Translations under genes and position numbers: made by a program
NCBI GenBank assembly: GCA_024364805.1
Contig: CM044499.1
Span: 58,563,384 to 58,585,370, forward strand
Direction of reading: 5' to 3'
Source of the DNA: Euprymna scolopes
Lineage: Eukaryota > Mollusca > Cephalopoda > Sepiida > Sepiolidae
Length of the DNA stretch: 21,987 nucleotides
Notes under the pieces: generated by a model
What the model was told of the DNA's origin: nothing
Database searches by the model: none
The model's input: only the letters and a program-made list of their open reading frames with translations
Shown: piece by piece, positions 1-9,555 of the stretch
Layout of the letters: every line of letters begins with the position of its first letter
Numbering within the stretch: the stretch's first letter is position 1

Positions 1-1045
1 CATATCAGTCCAGTTGGGAAAGCAGAATCCCGGAAGGGAGGTACAAAGTATAGCACTTCTGGGGGAAGAAAATTTGGAGTACAAAATCACTACTGTGTGG
101 AGATGAGATTTAACTGCTTGTCGTGTTTGTCGGGTGTATTTACGTCGAGGGGGTACAAGTGGATGTACTTCGTCAGAGCATTCACTTTTAATATACTTGT
201 AGAACAATCAGAGGGATGCAACATCTCGTCGATGAAACAGAGGCGGAAGATTAGATGACTATTCAGGACATATCAGGTTTGCGACTCTGCTGAATCCTGT
301 CCAGAAGTAAGAGATAAGTAGCAGATGCACCAGCCCAAATGTGGCAACGAATAGTGGACTTACAAAGGTGCAGGTTAATTTCAAACGTAAGTAGATTTCT
401 AGCACGGAAGAGGCTTTCAATGTCTCTGCTCCAACTCATTTTCCTTGCGAACGTTAGGCCGAAGAGTTTTAATGAAGTACTTTAAAATAATGTGTTTTGG
501 CCATTGCTTTTGGTGATAGAGAGAGTTCTTGTAATTATTGAAGAAAACAAGCTTAGTTTTTGAAACATTGAATGTGACCATTCATTTTTCGTCCCCCATT
601 ACACTACACAGTTAAGGTCTTCCTACAGTGTTTCTGCCATTTCCTTAGATATGGGTTCATTTGTATTCCCTTTGTCCTGTTATAGAGCGTGGTGTCATCA
701 GCAAATACACCAATCGTAGAGACAATTTTATCAGGGATGACATTAATATATATTAGGAATAATAAAAGTATAAGGATAGACCCTTGTGGTACTCACATTT
801 ATATAATATTGTTCAAATTACGACCGGCGAGGACAACCTGTACTCTTCTCCTACTTAAAAGCATTTAATTACGTTATGTAATCTTCCAGTGATACATATG
901 ATCGGATTTTCCTGAGAAGACTATCGTGGCATACCCCATCAAAACACTTAAAGATATCTAGGGGTACGGCTTTGCCCAGCGAATGGTATATACGTTAAGA
1001 GATTACAGTTAGGATATCAGATGTGGATTTTTCGACCGGGCCATG
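1..1045 (-). mobile_element. LINE (jockey/CR1-type) ORF2 3' part, decayed
   Basis: Reading the minus strand gives the second half of a non-LTR retrotransposon reverse transcriptase in order. There is a STSDILTVIS block near 1000, AVPLDIFKCFDG at about 970-935 (RT motif, normally LDISKAFD), VPQGSI at about 792-775, the catalytic FADD at 705-694 (YADD/FADD box), and a NVSKTKLVFF block near 565. These are followed by the C-terminal LGLTFARKMSW, a WAGASATYLLLLDRIQ block near 300-340, and VPPRRKYTRQTRQAV near 150. The 3' end runs off the left edge. No endonuclease domain or first RT motifs are present, so the copy is 5'-truncated, as is usual for LINEs, with a CA/TA microsatellite just beyond its break. 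The motifs sit in different frames separated by in-frame stops, so it cannot encode a working enzyme. In the host it would have reverse-transcribed its own RNA at nicked chromosomal DNA. The exact clade (jockey, CR1 or relative) is uncertain. Confidence 0.9.
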
Positions 1046-1063
1046 CCAGGCAACATGCTAGTA

Positions 1064-1085
1064 TACACACACACGCGCGCGCGTG

Positions 1086-1137
<52 letters not shown>
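1064..1137. repeat. CA/CG/TA compound microsatellite
   Basis: An (AC)n run passes into a short (CG)n stretch, then (CA)n, then (TA)n. It lies directly at the truncated 5' end of the LINE copy. The central part, ACAC-CGCGCGCG-TGCACAC, is partly self-complementary. Confidence 0.95.
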
Positions 1138-1140
<3 letters not shown>

Positions 1141-1796
1141 GTTACTTTGTGTAAGTGAGTTCCTTCCACATAAGTTTCAAAACGGCTGAACACATAATTG
1201 CAAATTCATCACAAAAGTCATTTTTATGTCTGGCAGTGTCTTTAACTATGTTTTGTACAGAAATCTATCAGATAAGTGGCGAAAATCGAAAAGTCCCATC
1301 GCAAAAATAGTCCGGCTAAGGGAGATGATTCTGATTCCAGCAAATAAAAGCAGCTTAAAATCTTAGCAAATCATTTTTTCTAAAAACAGAAATAGCTCAT
1401 TCGCCTACAGATATAAATATTCCCTGTTTAAGGTGCTGGTCTACAACACTATTTTTATTTTTATTCTCTTACACATGACTTCAATACACGAGAAAAGAAG
1501 ATGCAATGTGTAAAATCGCGCAAATCATTTCTCCGTTTTCATATTTTAAAAGTATTCCTTAATCACACATCACTTTTTCACGGTATTTATCGCCAAACCC
1601 AAATATCAGGTGAAATTCTATCGTAAACAAACACCGAAAGAATATGATGAACGACATTATCATAATTATTTTTCTCTTATTTATTTTGGTTTCGAATCAG
1701 TTCACCAGACAAATATTTTCTAGTAATATATAATATTAAATAGAGAGTTGATTCTATAATAAAACATACGCGATCTCCATAAATTAAACTATAATG
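1138..1796. other. AT-rich DNA, nothing recognised
   Basis: Both strands were read; stops are frequent in all frames. I saw no RT, transposase or tRNA-like motif. Confidence 0.6.
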
Positions 1797-1819
1797 TATT
1801 ATCGTATTATACGATAATA
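1797..1819. repeat. Short perfect inverted repeat
   Basis: TATTATCGTA at 1797-1806 and TACGATAATA at 1810-1819 are exact reverse complements around a 3-nt loop. The site lies 16 bp before the long TA tract. It may simply be a by-product of AT-rich sequence evolution. Confidence 0.85.
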
Positions 1820-1834
1820 TATTATATGCTTGAC

Positions 1835-1980
<146 letters not shown>

Positions 1981-2982
1981 CAGAAATTCAAGTTTAAAAA
2001 CTGAAGAATTTGAGAACTTATAAGAGGAATATACTCGTAAGTACTACTACAAATAATAATATTTAAAAGAACAATAAAAACGATTAAAAAATGTATTTCA
2101 TTCTGTATCCCTTATTTCGAACAATTTTCTAAATTCTATAAATATGCATTTTCCTGTAGCGTTTTTGTTGACAGATATGCAAGTTGTTCTTAACTACCTT
2201 GTCTGTTATTCCAGAATGAATAGCACTGATTATTTGGATTCATTGAAAATTACCACGTGACCATAAGGATGAATTACTATTTTAAAAATAACAAATAAAG
2301 ATTACACATATTTACAAAAATTAAACGTGTGTTGATCATGGGGGTGCTCTTACCTATTGGTACTATGTAAAAAAATGGCTAAATATTTGTTCTAGTTTCG
2401 CAGGCCGGTAATGCTCTAGACAAACACAAGCTATTATTAACTAAAAGTCCATTAAAAATATATCATGGAAATGCAAGTCCTTAATGTATGAGCATATTGC
2501 CATAAATCGCAGTATTTACTTTCTTTACACTAGAGAAAGATTTGATAAAAAAATTGTAGGTTGGAAAAATCAAGCCAGCAGCTCGACAAAATAATCACTC
2601 TTGCCTTTTAAACTTTGACTGGCAAGCCTCCTCTGCATTTCTCGGTCGTGGAGCATTAGATAGTAAGCAATAAGCAGACTGCACGCCAAAGCGGGGAGGA
2701 AATTTCTGGGAGGATGAATCCGGAAGGAATGCCTTGGTCAGACATAAAAGATCATCCACTAGTTGTCGAGATTTGAGCCTCGACCGGTATATGTCTGTGG
2801 TCTTAAACTAACATCAAATTGTTCCAAAATAAAGCCTTCTAGTTTTAACATAAAATGTGTAAACACTATGAAGACTATAGTATTTATAAAAACGAGTGGC
2901 TTTTGAGCCCTCCCCCATTGTTTTACACAGTGAATTGAGAATAGTATTGACAATGTACAAAAAGTAATCATAGATAAATATC
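1981..2982. other. No gene recognised; GC-richer patch near 2565-2785
   Basis: Most of the stretch is AT-rich with short frames only. About 2565-2785 is richer in G and C and contains a small hairpin (GTCGAG at 2765-2770, CTCGAC at 2779-2784). This suggests a repeat remnant, but I cannot assign a family. Overlapping minus-strand frames of 62 and 70 codons here show no familiar motif. Confidence 0.5.
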
Positions 2983-3001
2983 AAGTAATTATATATATAC
3001 A

Positions 3002-3034
<33 letters not shown>

Positions 3035-3056
3035 GTATATATATATATAATTACTT
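2983..3056. repeat. Long imperfect AT palindrome
   Basis: AAGTAATTATATATATAC at 2983-3000 is mirrored by GTATATATATATATAATTACTT at its right end (3035-3056), with TA and ATAC units between. The matching non-repeat ends (AAGTAATTA and TAATTACTT) show this is more than a plain TA run and that it could extrude as a cruciform. Confidence 0.85.
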
Positions 3057-3100
3057 TATATTTTTTTTAGTAGCGCGCAAGCTACTCTATAAGTCACTCC

Positions 3101-3126
3101 GTCGGTCGGTCGGTCGGTCGGTCGGT
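3101..3126. repeat. (GTCG)n tetranucleotide microsatellite
   Basis: Six GTCG units lie directly before the first U2-like repeat. They are preceded by a GC-richer block (TAGCGCGCAAGCTACTCTA) that may be the end of another repeat. Confidence 0.95.
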
Positions 3127-3140
3127 CTGTTCGTAACACT

Positions 3141-3551
3141 TTTGTGCTTGGCCTTTTTGGTTAAGATCAAATGTCTATTGTTAATAGATAGTGTTCTTAG
3201 TTTTCTTGGTCTTTTGACCAAGATCAAAGTGTACTATCTGTTCCGGCAGATGCTGTAAGCAAAGACCCTATGTGCGGCCGACCCCACGGACAAGACCTTG
3301 GCCAATGTAGGGGAACCCCTTAATACCAATTGGCATTATTCAGCTCCCCTACTCCCCGGGTAGTTGGTCCCCATTTCTCCTTCACTCCTTTTGGCCAAGA
3401 TCAAAATGTAGGATCTGTTCCGGTAGATACTGCAAGCAAATACCATATGTTTAAACTTCACTCCTAACTTTAAAATTCGGCCTCGTACCTAATTTGCTCG
3501 GTAGGGGAGCAAATAAATGAAGCTTTTCCTGGCCTTTTGGCTAAGAACAAT
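3141..3551 (+). repeat. U2 snRNA-derived repeats, cluster 1
   Basis: Four stretches match the 5' end of U2 snRNA (known sequence CTCGGCCTTTTGGCTAAGATCAAGTGTAGTATCTGTTC). They lie at about 3147-3175, 3205-3255, 3388-3433 and 3524-3550. The second and third continue into TCTGTTCCGGCAGAT/TAGAT, a short stem in place of U2's longer stem-loop. The second is followed by a body of about 165 bp holding the block CAGCTCCCCTACTCCCC near 3341. The third runs into a tail near 3480-3518 (CCTAATTTGCTCGG, then GGGGAGCAAATAAAT). This is the same unit as the array at 5911-7640. No copy continues into the U2 Sm site or 3' stem-loops, so these are not snRNA genes. Known SINEs with snRNA-derived heads are the nearest precedent. 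Whether this family is one of them is inference. Confidence 0.8.
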
Positions 3552-3639
3552 TCTTATTACATGCTGTACTTATTGTGATATAACGCGGGAGCTCACTTTC
3601 TGTATTAATTTAATGTAAACTGATCACCCACTTCACAAC

Positions 3640-3815
3640 CAGTCATTCTCAAATTCTCCAGATCATTCAAGTGTTTTTTAAAGGATTCCAGTTATTTTTT
3701 AAGCATTCAAGTCATTCTTAAGGTAATTCAATCCATCCTTAAGTTCATTAAAGTCATTCTAAGTCATTTACTTTTTATTTATTTAAGCCATTTCAGCCAA
3801 TTGTTCGGTCATTTT
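3640..3815. repeat. Degenerate short-period repeat, CATTCAAGT-like
   Basis: Motifs such as CATTCAAGT, CATTCTTAAG, CATTAAAGTCATTCTAAG and TTTAAGCCATTT recur about every 20 bp, with much drift. It looks like an old minisatellite. Confidence 0.55.
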
Positions 3816-3890
3816 AGTTTATCTTTAATAATTTCATGTCAATCCTACATTCACGCATTCATCCATGACACGCAAGCACGCGACTAATGG

Positions 3891-4262
3891 CTATCGGCCT
3901 TGTTTTTTTCTAACTACTCTTTTCAATCCCCTTTGGTAAGCGATTAAATGTGGCTCAGCAAGAATGTCCGGAGCGCGCACTGTCATGCGATTGTCTGCCA
4001 AAATGTAAAGCGTCCTATTTTTCATCGCTAAATGTTGACGAACTAGAAAAATGGGAGTGGAACTATTAAAACGGGCGATATTTTGTGTTTTCAAATTTAT
4101 TTTTTCTGCATAGTCAGCACTATTCTTGATGCACGTTTGCCAGAAATGCAAGGACATAAGGCGCACATCTATGACAGTAATTGCTATTTTAGAATTTTTC
4201 GCTGTCATTATCTTCAACAGAGATGACAATGTCATATCATGAATGCGTGGTTCAATCAGCAT
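3891..4262 (-). CDS. Unrecognised 123-codon open frame
   Basis: This frame is long for such AT-rich DNA. The predicted protein starts MLIEPRIHDM, has mixed hydrophilic composition, shows no membrane segment or signal peptide, and ends in a basic stretch (LKRVVRKKQGR). I recognise no family, and none of the RT, transposase or endonuclease motifs seen elsewhere in the window occur here. The start codon lies exactly in the left arm of an inverted repeat (4260-4307). It could be a chance frame, an exon piece or a remnant of an unclassified transposon. There is no obvious promoter or poly(A) signal next to it. I give it low weight. Confidence 0.15.
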   Translation of the reverse strand: MLIEPRIHDMTLSSLLKIMTAKNSKIAITVIDVRLMSLHFWQTCIKNSADYAEKINLKTQNIARFNSSTPIFLVRQHLAMKNRTLYILADNRMTVRAPDILAEPHLIAYQRGLKRVVRKKQGR

Positions 4263-4307
4263 TGTAATGTCAGATAATGATCACGTGGTTCAAGTAGCAT
4301 TACAATG
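4245..4307. repeat. Direct duplication with inverted CATTGTAATG arms
   Basis: GTGGTTCAATCAGCATT (from 4247) recurs as GTGGTTCAAGTAGCATT (from 4285), an offset of 38 bp. After the first copy comes CATTGTAATG (4260-4269) and after the second its reverse complement CATTACAATG (4298-4307). The block may be the end of a small DNA element, but I found no matching far end. Confidence 0.6.
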
Positions 4308-4309
4308 CA

Positions 4310-4679
4310 ATCTTCAGTCCTCTTTGATCCATTCTGGTGGAAGAAAATTGGGAGCCTTACTTTCAGAAAGCCTCCTGTAATAGAAATTGTACACAGGTTT
4401 CAGCGTCTATGCTGCTAAACTGTCTGTTATGTTGATTAACTTGCTAAAAATGATATGTTTATATATATTAACATTGCTAGCATTGTTAGCAGTATTTATC
4501 GTTGTAATTATTAAAGCAGGATGCGCTACTGATGATCTGTTGGTTATTGAGCAAAAGGTGTAACTAGCTCGTAAATCAATAGAAGTAGGTAGATGATATA
4601 CTCAGATGTGAATGACAACCCGGGAAATTTTTGGTTTAAACTGAAACATTTTTTTTAACATTGAAAAATGCTTCAACCA
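4310..4679. other. No gene recognised
   Basis: AT-rich sequence with no motif recognised on either strand. Confidence 0.5.
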
Positions 4680-5008
4680 TGTAAAATGATGAAATAAATC
4701 AATGTCCCATGCTTCCGTTCAGTCTTGAAAGACAAAGGATACAGGATACTTATTAAGGGCAGTAGCGAGTGTAATTGTGAGGCAAGGGTTGCGCAATCTG
4801 CAACCACACCTCTCCTGAATCGGCACTGTATGGGTCCAGTGGCAAGGAGAAGACCAGAATGACTGGAAACAATGCCTAGATAAGCGGAGAGCACATACAG
4901 CAGCTGGATATCCCAAATGGTCACCCATTTAGTACTGATTAAGTTCAACGTTGCTTAACTTCGATGAGCCAGCGGGAACCGGTGTGTCAACGTGATTATG
5001 CCGTATAC
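4680..5008 (-). mobile_element. 5S rRNA-derived SINE-like element
   Basis: On the minus strand the first about 113 nt (5008 down to 4896) align along their length with 5S rRNA. Shared landmarks on the plus strand are TACAGCA at the 3' end, CCCA, AGTACT, the box-C region TTGCTTAACTTCG (5S: CTGCTTAGCTTCCG) and ATGCCGTA at the 5' end. Divergence is heavy, by eye about a third of positions. Downstream of the head a GC-richer body continues to about 4680, with blocks such as CACTGGACCCATACAGTGCC and CAACCCTTGCCTCAC. The layout matches SINEs with a 5S head (SINE3 class), which are transcribed by RNA polymerase III from the internal 5S promoter and copied by a LINE. The body resembles bodies I recall from 5S- and tRNA-headed animal SINEs, but that is from memory. 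A 5S pseudogene beside unrelated DNA is the alternative. It cannot be a working 5S gene. Confidence 0.7.
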
Positions 5009-5033
5009 ATCAATGCACATAACACATAATTAC

Positions 5034-5068
5034 CCTCCTCTCTCTCTTTCTCTCTCCCTCTTCCTCGC
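5034..5068. repeat. CT-rich simple repeat
   Basis: Pyrimidine run of CTCTCT, TTTCTC and CCCTCTTCC directly beyond the 5' end of the 5S-like head. Confidence 0.85.
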
Positions 5069-5910
5069 TTCGTCTCTAGCAAACTTCCTGTTAACTTTTC
5101 AATCTTGATGATTTTGTCCCTATATATATATTTTTTCACCTTCGATGCAAAGTAAATTCTTACTTAGTTATGCGTGTGGTAAATACATCTATGATCTTAG
5201 AAAAACGTGTTGTTAAAAAAAAGATATGATTATCACAAAAAGATGCAGCGGTTGCCTTTTGTTTAACTCCTAAAATGAACAACAAATGGATGCTTGTGTG
5301 ACGCCCAGTAAATTCGACAACTTGTATTCAATAATTAATACAAATAAATATACATATAGCTATATTACACAAACTGATTTCAAACATCACCGATACAAGA
5401 CGTATTTCCTTTTCGGGAAATGCCGACCTCTTATAATAACATTATGAAGAAAAAGAAAAAAAATCTTAATCGGACTGACCTCTCATTGATGAAGCCTGGC
5501 CATTGGCGAAAACAACAACAACAACAACAACATTTAATAAAACTGAGTTAATCATTTCCCAACATTTTCAGGTATTCAAATTTTCTTATTTAAATTCATA
5601 TTAAAAATATTTTCTAAAATGTGTGACTTTCCATTTCTTATATATGTATTTATTTATGTTTCCCATTAATTATATTTGTTTTGAGCAAGAAAGGTTTTCC
5701 TATAAAAAGAATATGCCTATACGTATTAACATCCATGCTCACATTCCGCTTGTTATCTAACGCGATTACACTAGTGATTGATTATAGAGCAATTACTAGT
5801 CCTACGTTAAACAAAATGAATCCACTAAGTGAAATAAATAATGTTCAATATGCACAGCTTACCGATTCTCGGTTATTCTTGAACTTATGTAAGAAGCAGT
5901 ACATGTTGTT
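5069..5910. other. AT-rich spacer with a (CAA)n run at 5511-5532
   Basis: The only clear structure is a (CAA)7 microsatellite. A plus-strand frame of 95 codons at 5681-5968 runs into the U2-like repeat and has no recognised motif. I treat it as noise. Confidence 0.6.
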
Positions 5911-7640
5911 TTTTGCCTTCGGGTCAAGATCAAAGTGTAGTATCTGTTCCGGCAGATGCTGCACTTAAGATACTTTGTTCCAGTCAATGGAGGGGAAACC
6001 CTCTATACTGGGACAATTATTATTTTTGGTAACCAGAGTGACCCCTTTTAGGGGAGCTGGTTTTTACCTCACATTAAAAACGGCCTTGTGCCTAATTTGC
6101 TCAGTGGGGGAGCAAATAAATACCATCTGTTCCGGCAGATGCTGCAAGCTATGATTAGCTATGACTAGCAAAGACCAGATGTGGGGGCAACCCCACATGC
6201 CTGACCTTTAACCAGCTCCCATTTCTCACCTCTCGGGAGCTGGTCCCCTTTTTCCCTTCCCCCTCCCTTCACTCCTCACATTAAAAATTGGCCTTGTGCC
6301 TAATTTGCTCGGTGGAGGAGCAAATAAATACCATCTGTTCCGGCAGATACTGCTAGCAAAGACCGTATGTGGGGGCAACCCTATATATAAGACCTGGTCA
6401 ATGTAGGGGCAACCTTTCATACCAATTGTCACTATTCCGCTCCCCTACTCCCCGGGGAGGTGGTCTCCATTTCCCCTTCACTACTCACGTTTAAAATAGG
6501 CCTTGTACCTAATTTGCTCAGTGGAGGAGCAAATAAATACTTCAAAGTGTAGTATCTGCCGGAACAGATACTGCAGGCAAAGGCCATATGTGGGGGCAGC
6601 CCCAAATATAAGGCCTTGGTCAATGTAGGGGAACCTCTTCATACCAATTGTCACTATCCAGCTCCCCTACTCCCCGGGGAGTTGGTCCCCATTTTCCCTT
6701 AACTCCTCACTTTAAAAATCGGCCTTGTGCCTAATTTTCTCGGTGGGGGAGCAAATAAATACCTGGTCCCCATTTCCCATTCACTCCTCACATTAAAAAT
6801 TGGGCTTGGGTCTAACTTGCTCGGTGGGGGAGCAAATAAAAACCAACCCCACTTATAATACCTTGGTCAATCTAGGGGCAACCCTTCATACCAATTGTCA
6901 CTATCCAGCTCCCATTTCCCACATATAGGGAGCTGGTGCCCCTTTCACTCCCGCTCCCTCTCTCTCCACATTAAAATACAGCCTTTTGCCTAATTTTCTC
7001 AGTGGGGAAGAAAATTAATACAATCCTCCACTACCCAGGGAGCTGGTCCTTAATTCCCCTTAACTCCTCAAATTAAAAATCGGTATTGTGCCTAATTTGC
7101 TTGGTGGGGGAGCAAATAAATAATAATCACACATATAAGACCTTGGTCAATGTAGGGACAACCTTCATACCAATTGTTATTATCCAGTTCCCCTACTACC
7201 CGGGGAATTGGTCCCTATTTCCCTTCACTCCTCACATTAAAAATCGGCCTTGTGCCTAATTTGCTCGTTGGGGGAGCAAATAAGTACCAACCCCACATAT
7301 AAGTTATTGGTCAATGTAGGGGAAACACTTTATACCGATTGTCACTATCTAGCTCCCCTACTACCTGGGGAGCTGGTCCTCATCTCCCCTTCACTATCGA
7401 CATTAAAAAAACGGCATTGTGCCTAATTTGCTCAGTGGGAAGCAAATAAATACCCCGCGTGTATTATCTGTTCTTCAGACGCAGCACTACACTTTTTAGT
7501 CCCAGTTAATGGAAGAGAAATCCTTCATGATTGATACATTTTTTTTGTTACTGACCAGAGTAAGTGGAGCTAGTTTCCCCGCACATATAAAATCCGACCT
7601 AATGTCATACTCTGCCCTGGTGGGGAAGCAAGTAAACAAA
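5911..7640 (+). repeat. Tandem array of U2-headed, hairpin-rich units
   Basis: The array has about ten degenerate units, best marked by the recurring tail TTGTGCCTAATTTGCTC...GGGGGAGCAAATAAATA near 6080, 6291, 6501, 6720, 6800, 6980, 7081, 7244 and 7411, plus a worn copy near 7591. Spacing is about 210 bp where the U2-like head is kept, about 165 bp where it is lost, and 80-100 bp in shortened units. The head (clearest at 5925-5960) reads CAAGATCAAAGTGTAGTATC then TGTTCC, matching the U2 snRNA 5' region. A full unit can form four hairpins: TATCTG/CAGATA; TGTGGGG/CCCCACA; CCAGCTCCCC/GGGGAGCTGG; TTTGCTC/GAGCAAA. No unit has the U2 Sm site or its 3' half. The unit is AT-poor compared with its surroundings. 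It could be a U2-headed SINE that became tandem, or a satellite grown from a U2 pseudogene. Frames across it are short and not coding. Confidence 0.85.
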
Positions 7641-9555
7641 AAATAAATAATCACCATGATTAAGAGTAATGACAACTCGATGATAAATAATGGTAAAGGA
7701 GATAGATAAACAGGTGGACGGTGATTAGTATCATGAGAGGATTGAAAATAAAAAGAATAAAGAATGAAAGCACTTAACTCTGGTGTCTCAGAAAGACGAC
7801 TTCCGGCATTAAAATAGATGGTTATCATGTTGTGAACCTCTTGTTACAAGGTGTTTTACAGGTGTTAATTTCTCGGAAAGAATGTATTTTCATAGAAAAT
7901 TCAGTTGATTTTTGGAACATACAGAAACATTTTTTTTATATTTTGGCAGGAACTCATTATTCACGCACGTCTGATTGAACACGACAGTGTTATTCTTTTT
8001 TTTTTTCAATTATTCTGGATATCTTGTCCCTTCGCCTAGCAGTCTTTTCAATTTTAAGTGCTATGTTATATAAAATGGCACCTAAAATGTATTGTTCAGT
8101 CATATTCTTCTCAAGCGCTTTCTTTCAGTGTATCCGATTATCATCAGGAGCAATTGTCGTTGTTTATGATTTCTTTTTCTTTTCCTTTGAGGCTTCGTGC
8201 ATTTATATATATATATTTTATTGGTTATAAAGGTTGGTGCAGGAAGGTGTGAGCGAATTATTTTCATTTTATTTATTAATTTCGATTTTCCTATTTTATA
8301 GTTTATTTATTTAGTTTCTTGTTAGTTATAAAATACTGTTTATGTATTTGCCCAGGTATTAAATGAGATCTGGTTTAAAAGGGTCTGTATTTTTATAACA
8401 TTCCAGTTAAAATTGAAATAACCGCTCGGCGAATGTAAAAAGATACCTAGAAAAGTCGTAAAAAAGAATAGCTCTGCCGTTTTCAATCAGGTGTGCATAA
8501 AAAAAAAACTTAGCTTTGTTTAGATGATAGATGTATATATCTATTAATATTTGTTTTCCTTCGATACGGTAAGTTGTTGCAGATATTTTGTCATTAGTAA
8601 TACAAAAAAACGTAGTTAGTAATGCGTACTTGTTGTGTTTAATATGTGAATAACCGTATTGTTAACGCGTACCGTTGTATTTAATTAATAAACAAGGAAC
8701 GTATTACTTCTATAATCTAGTATTTATTACTTAAAAAACATAATAATCAAGCCGTTACACTAAATAAGCCAGGAGATGAATAGGAAACAGATAAACATTA
8801 TTCATTAGTTAAAGAGATAGGACAATATCTATAAACACAGTGTTCCTTTTTATTCTTACGTTATAATATAGGTTTAGAACGTGCACTCTCTTTCGAGATT
8901 GGCCAGAGGCCACAATATAACAGACAGTAATTTATTTCAAATTCCAAATTTTCTTTATGTACTGATATCTTATTGAGATTCCAAAACCGTCAATCATTTT
9001 TGGTTCGTCGGATCGCTTTTCCATCCAATTAACGAAAAGTCTACATTTAAAAAAAATTCATCACCAGAGTTGAGAAAAATGACCCCCTGTTTGTTCCGCT
9101 ATTTATTATTCAAATTTAGTTTAAAATGCTGTAGTTTTTAACGATCACGCATAAAGACGAATCTAGAACCTTAATAATTTTTGAGCATACACTATAAAAT
9201 AGATTGATATACTCGTAACACGTAAAACAAAACAAAAATAAATGGTATACGTGTTGTTCACTAAGCGAGAAGCTTTACGATACATTTTATGCAAGCACAA
9301 AAAATTAGTGCGTTAATATACAGGATCAAGAACTATTTTTACGCGTGTTTTCTTTTGTAATGCGCTAGTGAAGGGTAATCTTATCAACATATGTTTTGTA
9401 TTCATGCGCGTCTCTCAAATACCTATAAAGCACTCAGCAAACATTTAAACACGTTCTGCTGTATTTGATAAAACTTTATCGCTATCTTCTTCGTCTCTTG
9501 TATTTTTTCCTTAAACGTGATTTTCGCTTTTACCTTCAAAATGCTAATCTACTGA
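7641..9555. other. Long AT-rich stretch, no gene recognised
   Basis: I read both strands for RT, transposase, tRNA and snRNA motifs and saw none. Short frames at 7496-7828 (minus) and near 8024-8252 (plus) are hydrophobic, low-complexity translations of T-rich DNA. A short TA run lies at about 8203-8217. Confidence 0.5.

Noticed and set aside
2765-2784. tRNA T-arm-like hairpin (GTCGAG...CTCGAC)
   Set aside because: The loop is 8 nt and no anticodon arm, D-arm or acceptor stem can be built around it.
4896-5008. A functional 5S rRNA gene
   Set aside because: Too many differences from the strongly conserved 5S sequence and no T-run terminator directly after the head on the minus strand.
5911-7640. 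A functional U2 snRNA gene
   Set aside because: Only the first about 50 nt of U2 are recognisable; the branch-pairing region onward, the Sm site and the 3' stem-loops are missing.
5911-7640. CRISPR array
   Set aside because: The repeats are long, degenerate and contiguous without uniform spacers, and the surrounding elements are animal-type.
8024-8252. Two overlapping plus-strand frames of 64-68 codons
   Set aside because: Compositional noise with no motif, no promoter and no support from the surroundings.
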